From NCBI GenBank assembly GCA_903813345.2, contig CAIIXF020000010.1, positions 26,620,425-26,684,424 on the forward strand: a stretch of DNA of 64,000 nt. The letters are read 5' to 3'. The notes beneath the pieces are model-generated. The model was not told the origin of the DNA. It ran no database searches and was given only the letters and a program-made list of their open reading frames with translations. This document shows, one piece after another, positions 26,301-34,032 of this stretch; positions within the stretch are counted from its first letter, which is position 1, and every line of letters begins with the position of its first letter. This DNA comes from Owenia fusiformis. Its lineage: Eukaryota; Annelida; Polychaeta; Sabellida; Oweniidae. A program made the translations under genes and the position numbers.

Positions 26301-29300
26301 ATGAGAAGTTCAAAAACTATTTCCGTTCTGCATGCAATGTTGAGGAGCCAGAGCTGGTCTTCAATGTGGACCAGTACACTGATGTAGCTAATGTTACCAA
26401 GCCTGTCATATATATCTCCATACAGGAGATCTGTGACACCCATCAGGTACAAACTAGTGTCTTATTTGAATTTTAGTCAAACTAAAGAAATGATTGTACC
26501 ACAATACAAGGCAAATTCTCTATATTTGGACATCATCTTTATAGTTAACAATTTGTCCATCATAAAATAATTTTCTAAATCCTTTACCATTTGAGCACAA
26601 CCAATAACACCCTTGGTATACGCAGCTAACGAAAATTGACCGGTATGGGTCAAAAGCTGGACCGGTACGGGTTAACGGTTTTATTTGAATTTAAAACAGC
26701 CATAACTTGCTCAATATTGACTTCCTCGTGTCTAATTTGAAATATATGATGCCTCCCGATGCTTTTAAGTACCCCAATTTTTTACAGATTTTTAAACGGA
26801 CCAAAACTCTCTAAATGTGCATTTATGCTCTTTTATCTCGAGAACGACTGTCTCATTTTCACGATAACTTTTATTTAGTACCGTATTCTCTGTAATTACC
26901 GCCCACTCTCTAATAAGCGCCCACCCCGCTTCACAAAGTTCAAGAAACATCGAGGAATCAACAAGAATTGAAGAATATATCAGGAAAAAAATATTTCTCA
27001 AAATCCAGGAGCGGGCGATAATAGAGTACTTACCCTAAAACTGCTGTAAACACGACGCGTTTTGTAATTCTATGCATCCTCTCGATACATATCTATCGAT
27101 GGGTGCTTCCCACACCATACCATGCTAATATTGTCTCCAAATAGTCCATAATGAATGAAGGAATTGTTCTTTATCGGCATTCAGAAATTTCAAAAGCTAC
27201 TGCGCAGATGTTCTGCGCATGTCAAGGTCGTGAACTTTCTGGTTTCTTTTTAATGTTTCTCGACTTTTACACGACTTTTGCACGAATAATGATGATCTCT
27301 CATCAAATTAGAAATAATGTATAACTTTAGATCGATATCCAGCAGTCTCTAGTGGAAATATTGAAGGTAATCGGCGATAATGACAAAGTGGGCGTGCCGG
27401 AAATAAATTAGACATAGACGGGTCTTCAACCACTGTCAATATTGTCTAAGCGATCTTTACCGTATTCTCTCCAATAACAGCACTTGTCATATTATTATAA
27501 AAATATGTTGAAGAAAATGCATTCTTGTCAAGAAAAATTGCCATACATGAAATTCCTCGGGATTTCTGATTTCTTTCATACATGAGCGCTTATTAGAATG
27601 GTCTAAATAATGTATTTTCAATTTTCTAAACGCCCTGGGCGCTAATTACAGAGAATACGGTATTTCTAACATATAAGATCTATTTTTCCCCATCAAGGTA
27701 TGATGTAAATGACATGCTATTTACATCTTGTGAGTTTCAATGACGCGCGTTTGATTTTATAAAAAATGCCAAACTTTGTGACAAAGAATTTCGTCCTGCT
27801 TGCAGCGAGAAGACGGACCGGTTCTATTGCTCCGAACCCGTTTAAAAATCTGTAAAAAATTGGGGTACTTAAAAGCATCGGGAGGCAACATATATTTCAA
27901 ATTAGACACGAGGAAGTCAATATTGAGCAAGTTATGGCTGTTTGAAATTCAAATAAAACTGTTAACCCGTACCGGTCCAGCTTTTGACCCGTACTGGTCA
28001 ATTTTCGTTAGCTGCGTATACCAAGGGTGAATAAGCTACAATTGCATGATACGCTTTCAATATTGAAAGAATACATTAAACAAAATCTAAAATGTTAGGA
28101 GAAAACACTGCACTAATAAAGAAAAAATCAGACTATTACACAAAGCTTTCATAGCAGCTGTTGTTAAGAGACCTGTTTGTTGTTACAGCTGTTGTTGGAT
28201 CACCAAGCAGCTGTAGCCACTGACCCACAGGACCCCATTCATGAGCTCCTTGATGATTTGGGTGACAGACCAAACATAGATGACCTGATAGGTAAGCCCA
28301 GATGTCTAAAGTCCCTATAATAGTAAAATACCTTGTTAAAATGAAATCATTGTAATTTAGAGATAATTAATGATCAAATGCCGTAGTATTGTTATTCCTA
28401 CCACACTTGATCCAATAAAGTTGATAGATATTTATTTACATACATGTATTGGTGGTTGTATTTTTAGGTGAATGTAGCTGTGATGAAGGAGGAATTCTCA
28501 ACAAGCAACAGATGGCAAAGACAGAAGTTTCTCTTACACTGTCTAACAAATTTGAAGTGCCAGATGGGGAGAATTCCGATCAGAAAGCACTCCTTATAAG
28601 GTAATATTTGATGTTCTTAATAAAAAAAAAATCCTGGTTCTCTCTGGTGAGACATATTATTTGAAATTCAAGTTTGGGATAATTCAAATACAAGCTGTCA
28701 GATTTGGTTCAGATTTAATATGCTTATGCTGCTTTATAGACATAGGACTCTGTTCAAGAAAGAATTTTCAAAATACCAGCTGAATTCAAATTTTTTCTGA
28801 TGATGCAAATACCTGTAATCGGATAGTCCAAATTTTATAGGCTAATGCCTTATGGTCATAAGACCTATATTTGAGAAAGGATTTGTAATATGGTATCACA
28901 TCAGGTGTGTAGATTTTGCAAGACTAAAAGGATACAATACTTCTGTATAGTTAGTGATTTGATAAAAATAGATTTTGTTGAGTGTGGTTTAATTTAATTG
29001 CTTCTCCAGTGAGTTGCTATTTTCTAGTTGTCAATATCTTTTTGCAAATGTATGTAGCATTAGTATATTTTCTGCTACAGGACCAAGCAGATGGTTGTTG
29101 ATGTAATCCGTCACCAGACAGGAGATACCCTCATGGACATTCTTAGGGCCACTGCCACGGATGAGATGGAATATGACCATCAGAAATTGATCCGGGAGAG
29201 AGAACGTCTTGCCCTGAAGGCACGTACTAGGAAAGCAAAGCTTACCAGACAACAATCTGTCTTCTCTGATTTAAGGTGAACATTCCAGTCAGATATTTGT

Positions 29301-31336
29301 TCTGTTTTTCAAACTGTCCTAAGTTTATCATATAACAGGGCTCTCCCCACATTGAAACTTCTGAAATGCAGCAGCTCCAATTAATTCCTTACTCCAATAT
29401 TCCAAGATTTGTCTCAGATAATTCAATGCATCTCTGAAAAATTCAAACTTTAAATTATTGACAAAAATCCTGAAGTGTTCAAAAAAATCCTGTTCAAAAA
29501 CCCGAAAAATGTTGTTTTTTCGAATGAAAGATAATTAAAGGTATTTGCCGAAACAACACTTAACTTGCAACGTGCAAGTAGAAAGAAATATCAAGGTAAC
29601 ATTTGATGTCCATGTTTCTGAATTGACTGCTCTTTTCCAGACTGCCTCTGGAAGGTATGAAGACAAAGATCATAAAGAATCTCCAGTCCCTAGAGATTGC
29701 AGGAGTTATATCACATAAGGATGACTACCAGGGGCTGGTGAACATTATAGCACGGGATATTAGAAACCAGAGATTCTACCGCAGTCGACGTAGACAGGAA
29801 ACCATCCAGCTGAAAAATACATCAAAGGCTTTGACGGGTAAACGTGCATTCTATGAGGAACAGGTTGACTATTACAACCAGTATGTGAAGACATGTCTTA
29901 CCAGCCTAGCCAGCAAGGAAAAGTAAGTAGCTCTTTAACCAATTTAAAATAAAAATAAAAAACATGTTTAAGAGTACTCCTTTGAAATGTTTTCTTCACT
30001 AGACATCAAATATATTGTTCCAAGGATAATTCATTCAATGTAGTCTTTTAGACTCTTTTGTCCAAATGTTTCTATTAGATCTGAGATCAAACCTACATCT
30101 TGATGCTATGTCAACAATTTTGACAAATGAACGCTTACCACTCCCTGGGTTGTGTTGGTAATTAACTTACACATTTGGTCCGATAGTTCCTATTTTTTAG
30201 TTATTAGGGAAAATCTACATTTTTTACGATGAGAGCCAACTGAAAAGTGCCATTTTAATGACTTCAATATTTCCCTTTATCGCAGGAAGAAGCGAAGCAG
30301 TTTGTTCCACAAGGAGCCTAGTAAGAAGTGTATAAAGTATAGTGGAGCTAGACTCTATGAGAAGGGAGTGGTGCTAGAGATAGAGGGTCTCCCGACAAAC
30401 CAGTAAGTCTTACACCTATTCTGACCAATCATTGCCTATACTTTATAATATGCCATGCTGTTTTTTTCTGCATTAATCCTTTTTTGAGACAATTAGACCT
30501 GACATTGTGGAATAAGTATTTCCAGATTGCTTTCACTGTTTCAAATACTGTACATCAAAATATGTGATGAAAATTTTTATTTTAGGTTCAAGAATGTGTT
30601 GTTTGAGATAGGGGAGGGTGTTAATGCTGGTGTGTTTGAGGTGAATGCCAAGTTCCTGGGAGTTACCATGGATGAGGCTGAACTTGTCTTCCAGGTAGGT
30701 GGTTTATAGTTCATTGCTCACATACATGTATGTTCCACCAGTTATCTATTAGGTCATGCATTTTAAATGTAAAGTGCAAGGGGCTCTCGTGGTACATTGT
30801 ACAAATGTGAATGATCATCACTGAGGTTTTGTCTCAGCGCTATTATTTAAGGGGAAGGGAGGGAGAGTTGTAGGGATAAGTTTTATATTATAAACGATTT
30901 TCAAGTTGCGATTAGATAAAATTAAAGATTATTTTTGAATTCATGTCAATTTTTAGTTCTCACATTTCATATAATTTAACAGGTGTATAGATGCCAACTG
31001 TTATGGAAAAATGAGATTGATATAATGTTAATAAAAAAGTAATGAAACTGTTTTGCTTCTCACAAAAAAATTTCATTATTCCACAATTTTCACATTTGGA
31101 CACTTTCCCTAAAGATTTTACAACAATAACCAACCAGTATAGAATTTGTAACTAGATGGTACTGTTTCATTGTGTGATCATGTGACGCTAATGCTTTGTT
31201 GTGTGCTGTGTTGTAGGATCTCCTCCAGCTGCAGTATGATGGAGTGGCAGTCATGAAGATGTTTGGCAAAGCAAAGATCAATGTCAATTTACTTGTCTTC
31301 CTGCTCAACAAGAAATTCTACAGCAAAACCCATTAA
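840..31336 (+). CDS. IQGAP1: IQGAP-family Ras GTPase-activating-like scaffold protein (5' partial, 33 exons)
   Basis: IQGAPs link Rac1/Cdc42, calmodulin and actin at the cell cortex. Exons joined in phase: 840-984, 2224-2337, 2764-2942, 3247-3337, 3621-3781, 5787-5880, 6095-6255, 7563-7602, 7970-8136, 17141-17222, 17467-17630, 17985-18075, 18388-18555, 18883-19025, 19162-19332, 19796-19879, 20099-20170, 21216-21372, 21592-21713, 22336-22637, 24285-24359, 24536-24685, 24985-25125, 25374-25458, 25787-25951, 26246-26446, 28189-28291, 28468-28600, 29081-29275, 29641-29922, 30286-30402, 30586-30694, 31217-31336 (TAA). They total 4,584 nt, or 1,527 codons plus stop, with no internal stop. Domain order is CH end, IQGAP repeats, WW, four IQ motifs, RasGAP-related domain, RasGAP C-terminal domain. 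The length equals human IQGAP1 minus its first ~130 residues, so the start codon lies before the window. Symbol is by family; assignment to one vertebrate paralogue is not possible here. Confidence 0.97.
1310..1480. repeat. GC-rich island in IQGAP intron 1, possible interspersed repeat
   Basis: About 170 bases are clearly richer in GC than their surroundings and are open on both strands. The abrupt composition change suggests an inserted short element (SINE or MITE remnant). No A/B box pair or terminal repeats could be identified with confidence. Confidence 0.3.
4030..5750. repeat. Segment of IQGAP intron 5 bracketed by a direct repeat, with internal tandem repeat
   Basis: The motif GCCAAAATAACTACTGG followed by CAGGTAGTTATT occurs at about 4046-4085 and again at about 5679-5735 in the same orientation, bracketing 1.6 kb. 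Within it, 4266-4500 is a degenerate tandem repeat of roughly 55 bp (TTTTGGAGGGAGTG, CCTACTACAATTGTTTCC). The whole may be one decayed mobile element. No protein domain was recognised. Confidence 0.4.
4266..4500. repeat. Degenerate ~55-bp minisatellite
   Basis: At least four copies of a unit built around GGAGGGAGTGTACCTACTAC and AATTGTTTCCAAACTTTT. Open frames on both strands across it are by-products of the repeat. Confidence 0.65.
6256..7562 (+). other. IQGAP intron 7, with one candidate microexon
   Basis: Intronic. The only structure of note is a 15-base segment at 6757-6771 flanked by a CATATGACAG acceptor-like and GTAGTT donor-like sequence, in the phase of the neighbouring exons. See findings. 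Confidence 0.4.
9298..10713. mobile_element. Foldback/MITE-like element with long inverted repeats, nested in the mariner remnant
   Basis: Termini ACACGACCCGGTGATC (9298) and GATCACCGGGCGTGT (ending 10713) are inverted complements. Flanking bases are TAA on both sides (9295-9297, 10714-10716), a 3-bp target duplication as made by PIF/Harbinger-type elements. The arms stay alignable for at least 260 bp (9298-9560 against about 10425-10713). A second inner pair (9948-10015 against 10287-10355) continues the palindrome. The centre carries poly-C tracts (9835-9913). No transposase seen. Confidence 0.75.
9835..9915. repeat. Poly-C tract
   Basis: Runs of 7 to about 17 cytosines separated by ATTCATT and TTCGTTCACTA spacers, inside the foldback element. 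Length is likely unstable and hard to assemble. Confidence 0.85.
11240..14400 (-). repeat. ~0.6-kb degenerate tandem repeat (about six units) derived from PDZRN-like tail
   Basis: The marker GACATGAAAG(C/T)(A/G)TAGAATCATTTCTATGAGAACTGG recurs near 11330, 11985, 12545, 12995, 13617 and 14230, giving spacings of about 450-655 bp. A second marker, the reverse complement of RSTPLTLE, recurs near 11705, 12320, 13390, 14015 and 14385. Unit lengths vary by internal deletion. Confidence 0.8.
14975..15845 (-). repeat. Tandem duplication of PDZRN-like PDZ end plus LLNKEM helix
   Basis: Two ~0.55-kb copies, each with the PDZ C-terminal half, the QIQMD-(E/D)-G linker and the LHMD motif. The matching helix segments lie at 15300-15380 and 14655-14720. 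The copies share a stop codon at the same site. Confidence 0.7.
16430..17116 (+). repeat. 36-bp minisatellite (about 19 units) resembling the 3' splice site and start of IQGAP exon 10
   Basis: The unit is roughly CTTGTTTTAG followed by GGCCTAGGTGAACTATTT and ACACATTT. The first part is arranged as ~74-bp dimers (GGGCCTGTGTAAAC alternating with GGCCTGGGTGAAC). The real exon-10 boundary, GTTGTTTCAG then GGCCTTGGTGATCTACTG (17131-17158), is homologous base for base. The array directly abuts the exon with a ~25-bp spacer. See findings. Confidence 0.9.
17831..18035 (+). repeat. ~102-bp tandem duplication spanning the intron 11/exon 12 boundary of IQGAP
   Basis: Copy 1 at 17831-17932 and copy 2 at 17933-18035 contain the last ~52 intronic bases, the GTAG acceptor and the first ~50 exon bases (ETNDANALLWLDEI). 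They differ at few sites. Only copy 2 runs into the rest of exon 12 and its GTAAGT donor; copy 1 is a partial exon without a good donor. Confidence 0.9.
18598..18757. repeat. Interspersed repeat, copy A (IQGAP intron 13)
   Basis: About 160 bp starting CAGTGATCTCC and containing GCAGCACCCA, TTTGCACC, ACTTGAAAATGA, TTTTGACCA and GAGAATTTTGCAC. The same ordered motifs recur at 48220-48418 in WDR93 intron 1. Probably a short non-autonomous element. Confidence 0.7.
18883..19025 (+). other. IQGAP exon 14: WW domain
   Basis: This 143-nt exon encodes a WW-type fold: first tryptophan in GSGWMMNRI, aromatic pair in HKFYFN, second tryptophan in MEYSWERRP, and the closing proline in ERRPD. In vertebrate IQGAP1 this segment is reported to bind ERK. 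Both splice junctions fit (TTGTTGAAG acceptor, CAG/GTGAGG donor) and keep phase with exons 13 and 15. Confidence 0.93.
19162..21372 (+). other. IQGAP exons 15-18: four IQ calmodulin/myosin-light-chain binding motifs
   Basis: Four consecutive IQ motifs are spread over four exons. IQ1 is ITLLQSRIRGFLARKDY (19162-19332). IQ2 begins KIQ at the end of that exon and continues SWWRMILQRSLY (19796-19879). IQ3 is IQSNVRMFLARKKY (20099-20170). IQ4 is IIKIQAFFRANKARADY (21216-21372). The first motif lacks the canonical isoleucine-glutamine pair (LQ instead). Four motifs match human IQGAP1. Exon 21216-21372 continues into the conserved VRKFVHLLD segment before the GAP-related domain. Confidence 0.94.
20198..20375. 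repeat. ~42-bp tandem repeat in IQGAP intron 17
   Basis: Four units built on TGATGCATTGCAGTTTGTTT and CCTGATGCATGTCATTTTTG. It starts about 28 bases after the exon 17 donor. The minus-strand open frame over it is a repeat artefact. Confidence 0.75.
22063..22250. mobile_element. Short MITE, TACCGTA... TAATAAGCGCCC family (IQGAP intron 19)
   Basis: About 187 bp with ends TACCGTAATCGCCGTAATA and ACCGCAAATACGGTA, roughly inverted, and an internal CTAATAAGCGCCCACCCC block. Related copies lie at 26878-27035 and 27461-27663. Confidence 0.65.
23505..24085. other. GC-contrasting segment of IQGAP intron 20, probable repeat
   Basis: Contains two TGACGTCA-type palindromes (23655-23700) embedded in an inverted arrangement (AATGTGACGTCAGCGGG against CCCGCTGACGTCACAATT) and repeated ATTTCCCTCGG / TATTCCCTC strings shared with the adjacent hairpin at 24086-24254. 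Likely the body of the same mobile element. No coding signal. Confidence 0.45.
24086..24254. repeat. ~169-bp near-perfect palindrome 30 bp upstream of IQGAP exon 21
   Basis: The left arm starting CAAATAGTGACTGCC (24086) and the right arm ending GGCAGTCACTATTTG (24254) pair over about 80 bases, with a short loop near CCTGCGGCTTCG. The exon 21 acceptor is at 24283-24284. Confidence 0.88.
26608..28029. mobile_element. Foldback element filling IQGAP intron 26, with nested MITEs
   Basis: 1,422 bp. Ends CACCCTTGGTATACGCAGC (26608) and GCTGCGTATACCAAGGGTG (28029) are perfect inverted complements, and the arms pair over about 210 bp. Flanks are AATAA on both sides (26603-26607, 28030-28034). Inside are two TACCGTATTCTC-type MITEs (26878-27035, 27461-27663). 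No transposase recognised, and an open frame at 27800-28030 is arm sequence. Confidence 0.8.
26878..27663. mobile_element. Two MITEs of the TACCGTATTCTC family, nested
   Basis: Copy 1 (26878-27035) starts TACCGTATTCTCTGTAATTA and carries the TAATAAGCGCCCACCCCGC block. Copy 2 (27461-27663) starts TACCGTATTCTCTCC and ends TAATTACAGAGAATACGGTA, the exact inverse of copy 1's start. Together they could also be one larger element with outer inverted ends. Confidence 0.6.
28468..31336 (+). other. IQGAP exons 28-33: RasGAP C-terminal (RGCT) domain and stop
   Basis: The C-terminal domain of IQGAPs contacts E-cadherin/beta-catenin, CLIP-170 and Cdc42-GTP in vertebrates. Exons carry KTEVSLTLSNKFEVP (28468-28600), VVDVIRHQTGDTLMDIL (29081-29275), IIARDIRNQRFYRSRRRQ (29641-29922), a lysine-rich patch KKRSSLFHKEPSKK (30286-30402), FKNVLFEIGEGVNAGVFEV (30586-30694) and the final LLQLQYDGVAVMKMF to FLLNKKFYSKTH stop (31217-31336). 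The last exon ends TAA at 31334-31336, and the length matches the family terminus. Confidence 0.95.
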
Positions 31337-34032
31337 GACGTTCGTTTTATAGTAAAACTATAGGAAGGAAATGTCACCACAAAACAGTATGAAATTATAA
31401 AAGGACTGCAAGCAATACATGTAGGTTGATTATGGAGAATGTAGTTATGAGTGAGAAAACACTATGAACAACAACTTTAACTTTTGAAATTCCAAAGTAA
31501 ATTCCAAAGGAATTCATGCGGCCCAAAAACTGAAGAGAACTTTGTAGAAGGCAATTGGAGTATTTTCAATGAAAGTGTTCCTTGTACTTCATGCATTGTT
31601 CAACTATTTAGAGTTCATTTAAGAAGTGTTATGATTGTTATTTAAATGTACATACAAAAAGACAAGTTTTACAAATCTCTCAAAATCTGTATATATCCAA
31701 GAGAATATTTGAAACTGGTGTCTGTCTTTGTAAATAGTTGACTCTATATATGTGTGAATGTGATATGTATAAATGTGTCTATATGTAGGAATGCCTATGT
31801 GTGTATGAATAACTCTACCTGTATGAATGTCTTTATTCTTATGAATGTCTCTTTGTATGAATGTCTCTTTGTCTGAATGTCTCTTTGTATGAATGTCTTT
31901 ATTCTTATGAATGTCTGTTTGTATGAATGTCTTTGTCTGTTTCAATGTATTCTTGGTTGAGATTTTAAAGTGTGTAAATGTGAAAATTATATATGCAGTA
32001 TATTTTGTAGATGCTTCAAATATTGTACATGTACATAAAATGATTGCAAACTTGCATCATTTTTATTCATTGTGACCTTTGTGTGTATTTTTATCCAAAG
32101 TGATTCCTTTAAGGAAAAGGTGGTTGGGATGCAACTCACCATGAAAACATCACATTACTAGTTCTATCTGTTATATCATTGAAATGTTTCATACTCGATT
32201 TCACATTGACCGATAATGTTCAGTTGATTATAAAGATATGTTTAGATTTGGTCATGGCATATTTTCAATTTTTTAGATTCACGTCAATGAGAGTGAGACT
32301 TATAGCAATGAATAATAATTATTCAAATATTCCATTCTAATTTTGTCGAATACTTGTTCATCTTTTCCTTTTTATTATATATCTTTCCCATGGAATATTG
32401 ACCTCATCTAAAATGGAATATTTGCAAAGGCATGGTTTTCATTGACTTTTAATTTTGTTTATTCATAAAGAAATCCAAAATGCAATTCGTAATTAGTAAT
32501 TTAACATTACTTATGTATTAATGGCACCAATTTTAGTGTTCAGGTGAATATTTATTATTATTTCACTGTCATGTTACTCATTGTGTGATTGCTTCAACAT
32601 ATATGCTTTGAAATTTCCCGCTGCTGCTTCCTGTTCAATGACAAACAGTTGAATCTCAATTTGGAGGTTCATTTTCAAACCTTTGAGTGTTCAAGCATTC
32701 CAAAGAAGACGTATTCATGTACGATGTATATGTACATGTAACATAATGGGGAACACACCAGTGAATAATAAAACAAATATTTCATTCTATTTCCCTTTGA
32801 AAAGTAATTATTTGGATAGAGTGAAATATTTTCATTATTTTAGTTAATTTTAAGCACTGAATATTGCTTAAAATTGTTAGTCTTAATTGACTGCTGTTGA
32901 AGATGTTACGTTACGTAATTCATCAAAGCTGTAGAAATAGGCTTCCACACAATAAAATCATGAAAAACATTATGTTACATTAATCTTGTTAATCCTTTCT
33001 GTTGATATACTGGTGAGGAGAGGCGGCATGAGTCTTAACATTTCTAATATATTTTTATTATCCATGTAGTCTATTTCAATCTCTGTCCATCTTTTTTATG
33101 TTCCTGATATTTTACACTTTAAGACCCCTCCCTCATACTTATGTCTGTGGGATTAAAGAGAGAATCAGATCTAGCGATCGGTCAACAAAAAATTGTTTCG
33201 CTTTTAGAATATTTCTGGCTCATGACATTCCTTGTCATGTCAATTTTCTAAAAATCTCCAAGGTGCAATATTTATCTCAGGAAAACTAAAGATTTTTACA
33301 ATAATGTATTATTTTTCTATAAGGATTATTTGGGAGAATTCACTACAATTTTTACCCATTTTGCACTTTGAATCCGTAATAACTTCACCAATTTATAACA
33401 CATCATGAATCTTTTTGGAGATATTATATTTGAGATTGTAATGAATAGATTGGTAGGTCAATTGTACATGTTTGTTTTTTTGTTTTTTTTTTGCTTATAA
33501 TTTTGTCACCCATATAGATCTGATTCCGTCTTTAATACTATCATGTTGGCGATCGAAATATGCAATTACATCTTAAAATTAGTTAATCTTTAGTTATTGC
33601 AACCAGGTGTTGACGTTTTTTATCTTATTGAGTTTAACAGAATGAACTATGATCAAATATGGAACGATCAATCCTGGCAGAAGAAACGTATACTTGCAAT
33701 CCGTTTGTCTTGGTGTTTATTGAGCAGGCCTCGTAACAGCTCGTATTAGGTTATCTTTAAATCAAGCTCGAAGCATTGCCTCTGTTAGTACAGTAGTACA
33801 GCAGACCTAAAGCGTATACGTAACTGGCTGCAATGATGAAGTATTACGGTTCATAGTAATAACGTTAATAATCTGATCATTTTGACTATTTATTTATTCA
33901 TCTTAATGGATCGGTTTTTACATTCATGAGGCAATAATCAAGAATGATACAATTTATTAATTAATATGATTGTCTATAAATCCACGTGGTCTATAAATAC
34001 ACATTGTCATATACAAAGAACTGTAATCCAAA
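31337..34032 (+). other. IQGAP 3' UTR and intergenic region
   Basis: No coding signal. It contains a ~16-bp tandem repeat at 31740-31940 (GAATGTCT, CTTTGTAT). A possible AATAAA lies at 32767-32772, but the true cleavage site cannot be chosen from sequence alone. The 108-codon minus-strand frame at 31619-31945 is a repeat artefact. Confidence 0.6.
31740..31940. repeat. ~16-bp minisatellite in IQGAP 3' UTR region
   Basis: About ten degenerate copies of TATGAATGTCTCTTTG. Confidence 0.75.

Larger units (their letters stand above)
21592..28291 (+). other. IQGAP exons 19-27: RasGAP-related domain (GRD)
   Basis: The GRD binds, without GAP activity, GTP-loaded Rac1/Cdc42. The lead-in is EDLDQMDIKIGLLVKN (21592-21713). 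The GRD core follows: GLKALSRESREKLDAYQHL and LYNYASSNREEYLL (22336-22637), VTGNPMVVKMIVGFNR (24285-24359), GMPYDVTLEQALTH (24985-25125), YGMRYMAKVLRTALHEKFP (25374-25458), NLLYYRFINSAIVAPDAFDI (25787-25951), then 26246-26446 and 28189-28291. The usual NPAI after YYR-x-(M/I) reads NSAI here. Phases of consecutive exons run 0,2,2,2,2,0,0,0,1. Confidence 0.95.

Noticed and set aside
31619-31945. 108-codon minus-strand frame
   Set aside because: Mostly low-complexity translation of the ATGAATGTCTCTTTG tandem repeat.
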